The translations under genes and the position numbers were made by a program. 6,690 nucleotides of DNA from an uncultured Eubacteriales bacterium. GTDB taxonomy: Bacteria; Bacillota; Clostridia; Oscillospirales; Oscillospiraceae. The DNA lies in the NCBI GenBank assembly GCA_902496595.1, contig CABVBV010000116.1:1-6690 (forward strand), read 5' to 3'. The notes below the pieces were generated by a model. The model searched no databases. It worked only from the letters and a program-made list of their open reading frames with translations, and had not been told where the DNA came from. Of this stretch, positions 1 through 5,911 are shown piece after piece. How positions within the stretch are numbered: the stretch's first letter is position 1; every line of letters begins with the position of its first letter.

Positions 1-534
1 AAGGGCAAGGCGCAGTTCACGGCCTTCATGCAGGACGCGCTCGAGGCGGTGTCCTCGGCGGGCTGCTGCCTGTTCTCGGCGCAGACCTTCGTACCCGGGG
101 TGTTCTTCAAGCTGGGGCCGAACAGCCCGGTGACGAAGCTCGTGGGCAGGGTCATGCCGCACATGGGGCCGATGGTGGCGCTCATGCTGAACATGACGCC
201 GGCAATAGCCTTCAACTCGCTGCTGCTTTTACCTCACGCGGAGGCGCTGCGGCGGGCTACGGGGCTCAGGATGTTCACCGGCTCCTTCCTCGACCTCGGC
301 GAGCGCTCGTATAACCTCGAGCGGCTGTACAATCTCCGCGAGGGCCTGACGGCGAAGGACGACACGCTGCCGAAGCGGCTCACAAAAGAATTGCAGGATC
401 CCTCCGACCCGAGGACACGTGTGCCGCTGGAGAAGATGCTGCCCGTGTACTACAAGGTGCGCGGCTGGGACAAGGAGGGCCGGCCGACGAAGCGAAAACT
501 CCGACGTCTCGGCATAGAGGAGGCGGCAAAATGA
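1..534 (+). CDS. Aldehyde ferredoxin oxidoreductase, C-terminal part (5' end outside window)
   Basis: This is the tail of a tungsten/molybdopterin aldehyde ferredoxin oxidoreductase, a cytoplasmic enzyme that interconverts aldehydes and carboxylic acids using ferredoxin. The frame is open from base 1, so the start lies upstream and only about 177 C-terminal residues are present; the full family is about 600 residues. The family-typical C-terminal run is readable: a Ser-Ser-Ala-Gly-Cys-Cys-Leu-Phe segment near base 52-75, probably holding the last cysteine ligand of the 4Fe-4S cluster, then 'ERSYNLERLYNLREGLTAKD' and a late 'LEKMLPVYYKVRGWDKEGRP'. These are hallmarks of AOR domains 2/3. The stop TGA (532-534) overlaps the ATG of the next gene, a sign of translational coupling. 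The ferredoxin partner, exact aldehyde and metal (W or Mo) cannot be told from this part. The family call is firm; the substrate is not known. Confidence 0.93.
   Translation, partial: KGKAQFTAFMQDALEAVSSAGCCLFSAQTFVPGVFFKLGPNSPVTKLVGRVMPHMGPMVALMLNMTPAIAFNSLLLLPHAEALRRATGLRMFTGSFLDLGERSYNLERLYNLREGLTAKDDTLPKRLTKELQDPSDPRTRVPLEKMLPVYYKVRGWDKEGRPTKRKLRRLGIEEAAK
517..530 (+). promoter_or_regulatory. Ribosome binding site of the MoaD-like gene
   Basis: GAGGAGG at 517-523 lies 7 bases before the ATG at 531, inside the end of the oxidoreductase gene. It fixes the start of the small downstream gene and supports translation coupled through the ATGA overlap. Confidence 0.8.
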
Positions 535-782
535 GCGTCGAGGTCACATACCGGGGCGCGCTTCCGGAGCTCATGGGCGTATCCTCGGAGCAGGTCGAGG
601 CCGGGACGGTCTCCGAGGTCATGGCGCATATAAGGAAAAGGTATTCAAAAGAGGCGTACCGCGAGGCGAAGCGGATGCTGATAGTGATAAACGGCGAGAG
701 CATACAGCTCCGCCGCGGATACAAGACGGCTCTTGTTGAGGGAGACCGGCTGAGTTTCCTGCCCATCTGCGGCGGCGGATAA
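531..782 (+). CDS. MoaD/ThiS-family sulfur carrier protein
   Basis: A small (83-residue) ubiquitin-fold sulfur carrier. Family members carry a thiocarboxylate on a C-terminal Gly-Gly and donate sulfur to make the dithiolene of molybdopterin/tungstopterin (MoaD) or thiazole (ThiS). The sequence shows a beta-rich start (MSVEVTYRGALPEL), a central helix-like segment (VSEVMAHIRKRY), the 'VINGESI' strand typical of the fold, 'LVEGDRLSFLPICGGG', and the exposed terminal GGG. Length is normal for the family. Because it overlaps the AOR stop by 4 bases and has a strong ribosome binding site, it is most likely a dedicated supplier of the AOR pterin cofactor. That role is inferred from position; MoaD-like genes next to AOR genes are well known. 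An unusual Cys sits just before the GGG tail. A thiamine role is less likely because no thi genes are nearby. Confidence 0.88.
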   Translation: MSVEVTYRGALPELMGVSSEQVEAGTVSEVMAHIRKRYSKEAYREAKRMLIVINGESIQLRRGYKTALVEGDRLSFLPICGGG

Positions 783-785
783 GAC

Positions 786-798
786 AAAGGAGGACAAA
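786..798 (+). promoter_or_regulatory. Strong ribosome binding site of the Fe-ADH gene
   Basis: AAAGGAGG at 786-793, 5 bases before the ATG at 799, is a near-perfect match to the 16S 3' end. It follows the stop of the preceding gene (780-782) by 3 bases, so the dehydrogenase is the third gene of the same operon; no separate promoter is visible in the 16-bp gap. Confidence 0.8.
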
Positions 799-2019
799 AT
801 GGCGGACATTGAAAAGGTAAAGCGGGCGTATTACCGCACGTTCCAGGGCGTGTTCGGCGTGGGCGAGAAGTTCATGCCCTGGCGCAAGCCGGAGCTGGTG
901 ACGGGGCCGGGCGGCATCCGGGAGATACCGAGGCTGCTGGCGGACGCGGGCGTGAAAAAGCCCATGCTGGTGACGGGGCCGAACATCGTGAAGACCATCG
1001 GCAAGCGGATCATGGAGATACTCGACGAGGCCGGGATAGCCTGCGCGGTGTTCTCGGAGGTGGAGGCGAACCCCTCGGTGGTGACTGCGGAGCGCGTATA
1101 TCTGCGGTATCAGGAGAACGACTGCGACGGCTTCATCGCCTTGGGCGGCGGCTCGCCGATGGACGCGGCGAAGGCCGCGGCGGCGCTCTGCGCGAGGCCG
1201 GACAAGCAGCTGACGCAGCTGGCGGGGCTTCTGAAGGTGGGCAGGCCCATCCCGCCGCTCATCGCGATACCGACGACCTCGGGCACGGGCAGCGAGACGA
1301 CGGTCGCGGCGGTCATCACGGACAGGGAGACGAACCACAAATACGCCATCATGGATCTGCACCTCATCCCGCGCTATGCCATCCTCGACCCGGAGCTGAC
1401 CGTAGGCCTGCCGCCGAGGACGACGGCGACGACGGGCATGGACGCCCTGACCCACGCGGTGGAGGCCTACCTCTGCTGGACGTACAACACCCGGGAGAGC
1501 ATACGCGACGCTGAAGAGGCGGTGCAGAGCATTTTCGTGAATCTGGAGAAGGTGTACGCTCACCCGGAGGACATAAACGGACGGCAGGAGATGATGCTCG
1601 CGGCCTTCAAGGCGGGCTTTGCCTTCACGCGCTCGAGCGTGGGCAACGTACACGCGATAGCGCACACGCTGGGCGGCTTTTACAACACGCCGCACGGGCT
1701 TGCGAACGCGGTCATCCTGCCCATCGTGCTCGAAGACTACGGCGAGGCGGTCTACCCGAAACTGGCGAGGCTGGCGGAGCTGGCGAAGGTGAAGACCTGC
1801 GGCACGACGGAGGAGAAAGCGAAGGCCTTCATAGCGGAGATACGTGCGATGAACCGGCGCATGGGCATACCCACGGGCTTCGACTTCATAAAGGACGAGA
1901 ATATCCCGACCATGGTGAAATACGCCCTTGCCGAAGCGAATCCGGTATACCCTGTGCCGGTGGTATACGACAGGGAACGCTGCGCCGCCGTCATTCGCCG
2001 AATAAGGCGCGAAGCCTGA
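799..2019 (+). CDS. Iron-containing alcohol dehydrogenase
   Basis: A 406-residue group III (iron-type) alcohol dehydrogenase: NAD(P)H-dependent, cytoplasmic, interconverting alcohols and aldehydes. An N-terminal Rossmann-like nucleotide domain contains GGGSPMDAAK (residues 116-125) and PTTSGTGSE (158-166). The all-helical metal domain has D215 and H219 in GMDALTHAVEAY, then H285 and H299 in the HAIAHTLGGFYNTPHG stretch. The D-x3-H and H-x13-H spacing matches the four iron ligands of FucO-like enzymes, so the site looks intact. Length is typical. It lies 16 bp behind the MoaD-like gene in the same operon. With AOR it would link acid, aldehyde and alcohol; this pairing is inference, and neither substrate nor direction can be read from sequence. 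Related subfamilies (butanol, 1,3-propanediol, lactaldehyde dehydrogenases) cannot be told apart by eye, so no symbol is given. Confidence 0.94.
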   Translation: MADIEKVKRAYYRTFQGVFGVGEKFMPWRKPELVTGPGGIREIPRLLADAGVKKPMLVTGPNIVKTIGKRIMEILDEAGIACAVFSEVEANPSVVTAERVYLRYQENDCDGFIALGGGSPMDAAKAAAALCARPDKQLTQLAGLLKVGRPIPPLIAIPTTSGTGSETTVAAVITDRETNHKYAIMDLHLIPRYAILDPELTVGLPPRTTATTGMDALTHAVEAYLCWTYNTRESIRDAEEAVQSIFVNLEKVYAHPEDINGRQEMMLAAFKAGFAFTRSSVGNVHAIAHTLGGFYNTPHGLANAVILPIVLEDYGEAVYPKLARLAELAKVKTCGTTEEKAKAFIAEIRAMNRRMGIPTGFDFIKDENIPTMVKYALAEANPVYPVPVVYDRERCAAVIRRIRREA

Positions 2020-2035
2020 ACCGAGAATACCCATA

Positions 2036-2070
2036 ACTAAAGCGGAGCGCCGGATGCGCTCCGCTTTAGT
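2036..2070. terminator. Perfect 15-bp hairpin between convergent genes, probable bidirectional terminator
   Basis: ACTAAAGCGGAGCGC (2036-2050) and its exact reverse complement (2056-2070) surround a 5-base loop. It lies 16 bp after the Fe-ADH stop and 64 bp beyond the 3' end of the leftward regulator gene, so it can serve both. The stem is GC-rich next to the loop with A/T-rich outer ends; no long free U-run follows on either strand, which makes it less canonical than a textbook terminator. Confidence 0.75.
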
Positions 2071-2079
2071 ATGCTCCCT

Positions 2080-2101
2080 AGCCTCGCAGAGTTTCGAGGC
2101 T
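2080..2101. repeat. Second small hairpin in the convergent intergenic gap
   Basis: AGCCTCG (2080-2086) pairs with CGAGGCT (2095-2101) around an 8-base loop. It sits between the 15-bp hairpin and the 3' end of the XRE-type gene. It has no U-run on either side, so it may be an RNA 3'-end stabiliser or an accessory terminator stem for leftward transcripts; the role is uncertain. Confidence 0.4.
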
Positions 2102-2134
2102 GCGGCGTGTACTTCGCCAATTTTCCTGCTCAGG

Positions 2135-2692
2135 CTATTTCAGCTCCAACAGTTGTTCCGCCTCTCCGGCGAGGGCGCAGACCTGTCTGTCGAGCATTGC
2201 CATCAGGGCCGCCGCCCGTTCTCCCAGCTTCTCGTCCGCCTGGAGCTCTCTAAGGCCCTTCAGTCTGTCGATGGTCTTCTGGTTGAGACCCAGGGCATTG
2301 TAATAATCGCTCTCGAGCGCCCTCCTGCCGGCTTCAGTATCAGGGTCGTCAAAGCCGAGCAGGAAGTCGGGTGTGGTGCCGAAGAACCGGGCGATCGCGC
2401 AGACCGTGGCCGCAGACGGGGTGGTTGGCGAGCCCTTTGGCTTCAGGTACTTCCTTATCGCCGGTCTGGATACGCCGACAGCGTCTGCCAGCTCCTGGAT
2501 GTTCACAGCCTTGCCCTGGCCGTTGTTCCCGTTCATCAGATAGGCCAGGCGCTTCCTGAAAACGTCGTTCATGCTCGCCTCTCCGTCTCCGGGCACAAAG
2601 ACCTCCGCAGCCTCGATAGGGCGTTCCCGCCTCGACTTCTGCTGCTTCTCCTTTACCGGCTTCTCCTTGGCCGCTTTTTTCTTCTCTTCCAT
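2135..2692 (-). CDS. XRE-family helix-turn-helix transcriptional regulator
   Basis: A 185-residue DNA-binding protein. Residues about 1-40 are a charged, Lys/Arg-rich, probably disordered tail. About 43-113 form a Cro/CI-type helix-turn-helix (VNIQELADAVGVSRPAIRKY followed by an 'AIARFFGTTPDFLLG' end), the classic XRE ending. The remaining 70 residues are helical and charged and may mediate dimerisation. The start chosen is the ATG at 2692, with GGAGG at 2703-2707 (10-base spacing). A longer TTG start at 2716 would place the ribosome binding site inside the coding region. An internal Met at residue 41, right before the HTH, is an alternative. The gene is divergent from the LCP pair across 208 bp and has its own clear promoter, so local control of itself and perhaps the LCP genes is plausible but unproven. 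Target and signal are unknown. Confidence 0.88.
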   Translation of the reverse strand: MEEKKKAAKEKPVKEKQQKSRRERPIEAAEVFVPGDGEASMNDVFRKRLAYLMNGNNGQGKAVNIQELADAVGVSRPAIRKYLKPKGSPTTPSAATVCAIARFFGTTPDFLLGFDDPDTEAGRRALESDYYNALGLNQKTIDRLKGLRELQADEKLGERAAALMAMLDRQVCALAGEAEQLLELK

Positions 2693-2734
2693 TTTAAATG
2701 TGCCTCCAAACGGCAAAAGTAACTTTAGTTTCTA

Positions 2735-2763
2735 ATTATGGCACCTGCGGCGCCGCCTGTCAA
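2735..2763 (-). promoter_or_regulatory. Sigma-A promoter of the XRE-type regulator
   Basis: Read leftward: TTGACA (2758-2763), exactly 17 bases, then CATAAT (2735-2740). The -35 is a perfect consensus and the -10 has one mismatch. The expected start of transcription is near 2728, about 36 bases before the ATG. The spacer holds a perfect 10-bp palindrome GCGGCGCCGC (2747-2756), and TTAG-TTT-CTAA (2725-2735) spans the -10/+1 area; either could be an operator. Confidence 0.75.
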
Positions 2764-2794
2764 TCACAATTATATTAAATTAACAGATTATCGG

Positions 2795-2823
2795 TTTACG
2801 AGGGACTGGAAATGTGTTATCAT
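2795..2823 (+). promoter_or_regulatory. Probable promoter of the LCP gene pair
   Basis: TTTACG (2795-2800), 17 bases, TATCAT (2818-2823), with GTGT just upstream of the -10. It would start transcripts near 2830, giving a leader of about 70 bases before the ATG at 2901. It is weaker than the divergent XRE promoter. The gap 2764-2794 between the two promoters is AT-rich with no other clear element. Confidence 0.55.
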
Positions 2824-2853
2824 GCTTGGACGTGGAACAAATGGGCTCCAAGC
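2824..2853. repeat. Inverted repeat at the LCP transcription start
   Basis: GCTTGGA (2824-2830) and TCCAAGC (2847-2853) are perfect inverted arms 16 bases apart, starting right after the -10 element. Because the left arm covers the predicted start site, this would work better as a DNA operator than as an RNA hairpin. A nested TGGA/TCCA pairing is also possible. Function is not shown. Confidence 0.4.
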
Positions 2854-2900
2854 CAAGTCTAATCTGACGCTTATTCTTTTCACCAAAAGAGGGATATACG

Positions 2901-4106
2901 ATGAAGTTCAATGGAAATCACCGGACTGGTTCCCACTCCGACCGGCCTGAAGAGCATATGTCTGAGAAGAGGCCGAGAAAGCGCTCGAACGCGGGCAAAA
3001 TAGCGGCAATTTCTGTCTGCGTGGTGCTCATTCTGGTCTTCGGAGCCGTGGCCTGGTATATGAGCTGGGAGAAACCTCCCGAGAGGCCCGGCAGCGGCCT
3101 GGTAGACCCCACCTATGAGAGCACAAAACCGGCCGAGAGCAGCTCGCCCGAGGCCACGGCGGCTCCGACCGTCGAGCCGACCGACGACCCCAACGAAGGC
3201 GCCCCGGCCTCGCTCAACGAGAATATGTACACCTTCCTCATCGTCGGGCTCGACCAGGTCTCCAACAGCACCGACACGATGATGGTGGGCCGCATAGACA
3301 CGGAAAACCACACAATCGACGTCGTCAGCCTGCCGAGAGACACGCTGGTTAACGTCAGCTGGTCGGTCAAGAAGATCAACACCCTCTACTCCGCCGACCT
3401 GAACACCGGCGGGAACGGCATTGACGGGCTTCTGGACGGACTCAAGGACATCCTCGGTTTCCAGATCGACTGCTACGCCGTTGTCGACCTCACCGCATTC
3501 GTCGAGCTGGTTGACGCCATCGGCGGAGTGGATTACAATGTCCCTGTCAATATGAATTATTACGACCCTACGCAGGACTTGTATATCAACATCCCGGCAG
3601 GCGAGCAGCACCTCACGGGTGAGGAGGCCCTCAAGGTCGTGCGCTTCCGCTCGGGCTACGCCTCTGCGGATATCGGCCGCATCGGCACCCAGCAGGACTT
3701 CCTCAAGTCTGTCGCCAGCCAGATGCTCACCCTGGGCAACATACCGAACCTGCCCACATTTATCGATATCTTCGAGGAATATGTTGAAACGAACATGAGC
3801 ACTGCGAACCTCGCCTTCTTCGCCAGGCAGTTCCTCATGTGCAAGAGCGAGGACATAAACTTCCACACTCTGCCCGGCAACTACGGCGACAGTATAAAGG
3901 GCTTGTCCTATGTCTCCATCTATCTAGACGAGTGGCTCGAAATGGTCAACACCTATCTGAACCCCTATGACCAGGATGTAACGGCGGCAAACGTCAACAT
4001 CCTGACTCACTCGTCCAGCACGGGCTTTTCTTCCACGACCGGCTACGTTGCCGGGGGCGTGGACTCGTTCTACGACAACACGGCGGCATTCAGCTCGGGA
4101 GAATGA
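2901..4106 (+). CDS. LytR-CpsA-Psr (LCP) family glycopolymer transferase, copy 1
   Basis: A 401-residue membrane-anchored LCP enzyme. The family transfers lipid-linked anionic glycopolymers (teichoic acid, capsule) to peptidoglycan on the outer face. A basic cytoplasmic tail (1-32) precedes one membrane helix (about 33-55) and a Ser/Pro/Thr/Glu-rich linker (about 60-105). The LCP core (about 109-275) shows NSTDT with D125, SLPRDT with R146, 'DAIGGVDYNVP', and VRFRSGYASADIGRIGTQQ with R238, R240, D247, R250 and Q254/Q255. These are the acidic and arginine residues that in known LCP proteins bind Mg and the pyrophosphate lipid, so it looks active. The chosen ATG has AGAGGG 7 bases upstream; an ATG at 2958 is possible but poorly served. 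First gene of a tandem pair, with its paralog 49 bp downstream. The polymer substrate is unknown. Confidence 0.92.
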   Translation: MKFNGNHRTGSHSDRPEEHMSEKRPRKRSNAGKIAAISVCVVLILVFGAVAWYMSWEKPPERPGSGLVDPTYESTKPAESSSPEATAAPTVEPTDDPNEGAPASLNENMYTFLIVGLDQVSNSTDTMMVGRIDTENHTIDVVSLPRDTLVNVSWSVKKINTLYSADLNTGGNGIDGLLDGLKDILGFQIDCYAVVDLTAFVELVDAIGGVDYNVPVNMNYYDPTQDLYINIPAGEQHLTGEEALKVVRFRSGYASADIGRIGTQQDFLKSVASQMLTLGNIPNLPTFIDIFEEYVETNMSTANLAFFARQFLMCKSEDINFHTLPGNYGDSIKGLSYVSIYLDEWLEMVNTYLNPYDQDVTAANVNILTHSSSTGFSSTTGYVAGGVDSFYDNTAAFSSGE

Positions 4107-4138
4107 ACCTGCCCGGCTGATGAGGCCGGATAAATAAA

Positions 4139-4155
4139 GCGGCTGTGGGGGCCGC
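4139..4155 (+). repeat. GC hairpin just before the LCP copy 2 start
   Basis: GCGGC (4139-4143) and GCCGC (4151-4155) flank a TGTGGGG loop. This short stem ends at the base before the ATG at 4156 and could hinder initiation there. It is part of the 49-bp gap between the two LCP genes, which holds no convincing promoter or strong terminator, so co-transcription is likely. Confidence 0.35.
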
Positions 4156-5439
4156 ATGGGGGTCATGGGAGTGAAGATTTTCGGAAACAGCAGCAGGAAA
4201 CCGGGGAAACCGGCAGATGAGCAGAAGACAAAGAAGCGCTCCGGCCTTTCGGCCATGAAAAAGGCGGGCATAGCCTTGGGTATCGTGCTCGTGGTGGCCG
4301 TCGGCGCCGTCGCGTGGTACCTCGCCTGGGAAAAGCCTCCCGAGCGGCAGAGCAGCGGCCTCGTGACCGCCACAAAGGAGAGCTCCGCGCCGGTCGAGAC
4401 GGCCTCCGCCGCGAGCAGCGCCGCCCCGACTTCGGAGCCCACGGAAGACCCTAACGCCGGAGCTCCGGCCTCGCTCAACGAGAATATGTACACCTTCGCA
4501 GTCGTCGGCCTCGACCAATCTTCCAACAGCACGGATACGATCATGGTCGGCCGCATCGACACCGAGAATCACACGATCGATGTCGTCAGCATCCCGAGAG
4601 ACACGATGGTGAATGTGAGCTGGGGAGTCAAGAGGGTAAACACCCTGTACTCTGTAAGTGTGAACGAGGGCGGCAACGGCATAGACGGTATGCTCGAAGG
4701 TCTGCGCGACCTTCTGGGTTTTGAGCTTGACTGCTATGCGCTCGTAGACCTGAACGCCTTCGTCGAGTTGGTAAACGCCATCGGCGGAGTGGACTATGAC
4801 GTGCCCATCGACATGGTCTACCACGACGCCAGCCAGGATCTCGACATCAACATCAAAGCCGGTATGCAGCACCTGACGGGTGAGGAGGCCATAAAGGTCG
4901 TGCGCTTCCGCAAGGGCTATGCCACGGCGGATATCGGCCGCATCGGCACACAGCAGGATTTCCTCAAATCCGTCGCCAGCCAGATGCTCACCCTGGGCAA
5001 CATACCGAACCTGCCGATCTTTCTCGATATCTTCGAGGAGTACGTCAAGACCAACATGACGGCGGCAAACATCTCCTTCTTCGTGCGTCAGTTCCTCATG
5101 TGCAAGAGCGAGGACATAAACTTCCACACGGCCCCCGGCAACGGCGGCGACAGCGTCAAGGGCAACTCCTACTATGCGCTCTATGTGGACGAGTGGCTGG
5201 AACTGGTAAACAGCTGCCTGAACCCCTATGACCAGCCTGTCACAGAGTCGAACGTGAACATACTGACCCACTCCTACGAGACCGGCTTTTACTCCACCAC
5301 CGGAGTGATAGAAGGCGGGCGCAACTCCTTCGCGGCGCATCCGAGCTACGTGGAAAGCACGCCGACTCCCGCGCCGGTGGAAACTCCCGTGCCCGAGGCA
5401 ACCGAGCCGGTCGTACCGGAGGACGTGACAGCCGAATAA
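4156..5439 (+). CDS. LytR-CpsA-Psr (LCP) family glycopolymer transferase, copy 2
   Basis: A 427-residue paralog of the preceding gene with the same plan: basic cytoplasmic tail, one membrane helix (about 37-58), Ser/Ala/Pro-rich linker, and LCP core. Its catalytic-type residues are D127 (NSTDT), R148 (SIPRDT), R250/R252, D259, R262 and Q266/Q267. It differs by a Pro/Thr/Glu-rich C-terminal tail (about 400-427) that copy 1 lacks; this could span or contact the wall. The start is uncertain. ATG 4156 gives the longest form but has weak ribosome binding; ATG 4165 and GTG 4171 are in frame. The GTG gives VKIFGN, which lines up with copy 1's MKFNGN, and has GGGGG 8 bases upstream, so it may be the true start. 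The gene is likely co-transcribed with copy 1 and ends at a strong hairpin. It may attach a different polymer or act redundantly. Confidence 0.91.
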   Translation: MGVMGVKIFGNSSRKPGKPADEQKTKKRSGLSAMKKAGIALGIVLVVAVGAVAWYLAWEKPPERQSSGLVTATKESSAPVETASAASSAAPTSEPTEDPNAGAPASLNENMYTFAVVGLDQSSNSTDTIMVGRIDTENHTIDVVSIPRDTMVNVSWGVKRVNTLYSVSVNEGGNGIDGMLEGLRDLLGFELDCYALVDLNAFVELVNAIGGVDYDVPIDMVYHDASQDLDINIKAGMQHLTGEEAIKVVRFRKGYATADIGRIGTQQDFLKSVASQMLTLGNIPNLPIFLDIFEEYVKTNMTAANISFFVRQFLMCKSEDINFHTAPGNGGDSVKGNSYYALYVDEWLELVNSCLNPYDQPVTESNVNILTHSYETGFYSTTGVIEGGRNSFAAHPSYVESTPTPAPVETPVPEATEPVVPEDVTAE

Positions 5440-5440
5440 G

Positions 5441-5472
5441 GAAATGCCGCCCCATTGCCGGGGCGGCATTTC
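5441..5472. terminator. Perfect 13-bp hairpin, probable bidirectional terminator
   Basis: GAAATGCCGCCCC (5441-5453) pairs perfectly with 5460-5472 around a 6-base loop. It starts 2 bases after the LCP copy 2 stop and ends 5 bases before the end of the leftward unknown gene, so it should stop both converging transcripts. The AAAT/ATTT outer ends supply short U-runs in either direction. Confidence 0.82.
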
Positions 5473-5477
5473 TCGTG

Positions 5478-5864
5478 TTATTGCGCAGGTGGAGTGTAGC
5501 CCAGCTTCAGGCCGGGAATGCGGCGCTTCAAAAGCTCCTGAGCCTGGTCGATGTAGCTCTCGGTCTCTGTGTACACGGCCGCAAGCTCTCGGCCCTTGCC
5601 GCAGACCACGAGCCTGAATGTGTTCAGATCCATCGTCCCGCAGCAGCAGTGAGTCGCGCAGGCCACGACCCTGGTGAACGCATGGTCGATCTGCTCGAGC
5701 GGTATGCAGTAACGCCTCAGCCCGCCGTCGCGGTAAAACAGAGCCCTCTGCCCTACCCTGAACGGCCCCGCCTTCTCGGCTCTGATGTAGTCCTCCGCCA
5801 GCCCGATGTCATCTATCCTCCCGCCCTCGGGAGTATACAGCCTGATATTCTTCGCCTCCGCCAT
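5478..5864 (-). CDS. Conserved-looking protein of unknown function, Cys-rich centre
   Basis: I do not recognise this 128-residue protein. It has no signal peptide or membrane segment and looks soluble. The first half alternates short strands and turns (FRVGQRALFYRDGGLRRYCI, then PLEQIDHAFTRVV), which resembles the start of a bacterial PH-like or other small beta domain; that is only an impression. The centre holds a tight cysteine/histidine cluster, C69-A-T-H72-C73-C74-C75, with C53 and C88 further away, suggesting metal or redox chemistry. A helix near the end (ESYIDQAQELLKRR) is followed by a Pro-rich tip. The start is secure: AGGAGG lies 7 bases upstream (5872-5877). Normal codon use, its own promoter and a terminator support a real gene. 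The Fur-like box in its leader hints at iron-linked control, but no function is assigned. Confidence 0.8.
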   Translation of the reverse strand: MAEAKNIRLYTPEGGRIDDIGLAEDYIRAEKAGPFRVGQRALFYRDGGLRRYCIPLEQIDHAFTRVVACATHCCCGTMDLNTFRLVVCGKGRELAAVYTETESYIDQAQELLKRRIPGLKLGYTPPAQ

Positions 5865-5882
5865 TTTGCAGCCTCCTAAAAA

Positions 5883-5897
5883 TAATAATAATTATCA
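5883..5897 (-). promoter_or_regulatory. Fur-type operator candidate
   Basis: Read leftward the sequence is TGATAATTATTATTA, which matches the 7-1-7 Fur box TGATAAT-N-ATTATCA at 13 of the 14 defined positions. The wider stretch 5881-5902 is a 22-bp palindrome with a single mismatched pair. It lies just downstream of the predicted start site of the leftward gene and upstream of its ribosome binding site, where a bound repressor would block transcription. The caveat is that an AAT-rich tract can mimic such boxes. Confidence 0.45.
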
Positions 5898-5911
5898 TTA
5901 TTGATATTCAA

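Noticed and set aside
619..2034. Long antisense open frame (471 codons) opposite the Fe-ADH gene
   Set aside because: It is a GC-codon shadow: Arg/His/Val-rich with no recognisable domain, and the opposite strand has an intact enzyme with all metal ligands.
2693..2716. N-terminal extension of the XRE protein from TTG at 2716
   Set aside because: The extension would consist of the ribosome binding site itself; ATG at 2692 is properly spaced.
2054..2722. Rightward open frame opposite the XRE gene
   Set aside because: No ribosome binding site, and composition is typical of a shadow. The opposite strand has an HTH protein with a promoter and a Shine-Dalgarno site.
2738..2950. Small 70-codon open frame in the divergent promoter region
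   Set aside because: It runs through both promoters and into the LCP start, with no ribosome binding site or recognisable protein.
4109..4126. CCGGC/GCCGG stem after the LCP copy 1 stop as a terminator
   Set aside because: The stem is only 5 bp and no U-run follows; the downstream paralog has no promoter of its own, so read-through is more likely.
3711..5015. Long direct repeats as possible mobile element ends
   Set aside because: They are internal coding segments of two paralogous LCP genes at one constant offset; there is no transposase and no terminal inverted repeats.
4090..5469. Long antisense open frame (459 codons) opposite LCP copy 2, with a similar one (2880-3866) opposite copy 1
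   Set aside because: The two shadows resemble each other only because the real LCP genes are duplicates. They lack ribosome binding sites and cross a terminator.
5475..5879. Rightward open frame opposite the unknown 128-residue gene
   Set aside because: It begins inside the terminator area without a ribosome binding site; the leftward frame has AGGAGG and a promoter.
5881..5902. AAT tract as a simple microsatellite
   Set aside because: It is only three to four units and is better described as a near-palindromic Fur-like box, though chance AT-richness remains possible.
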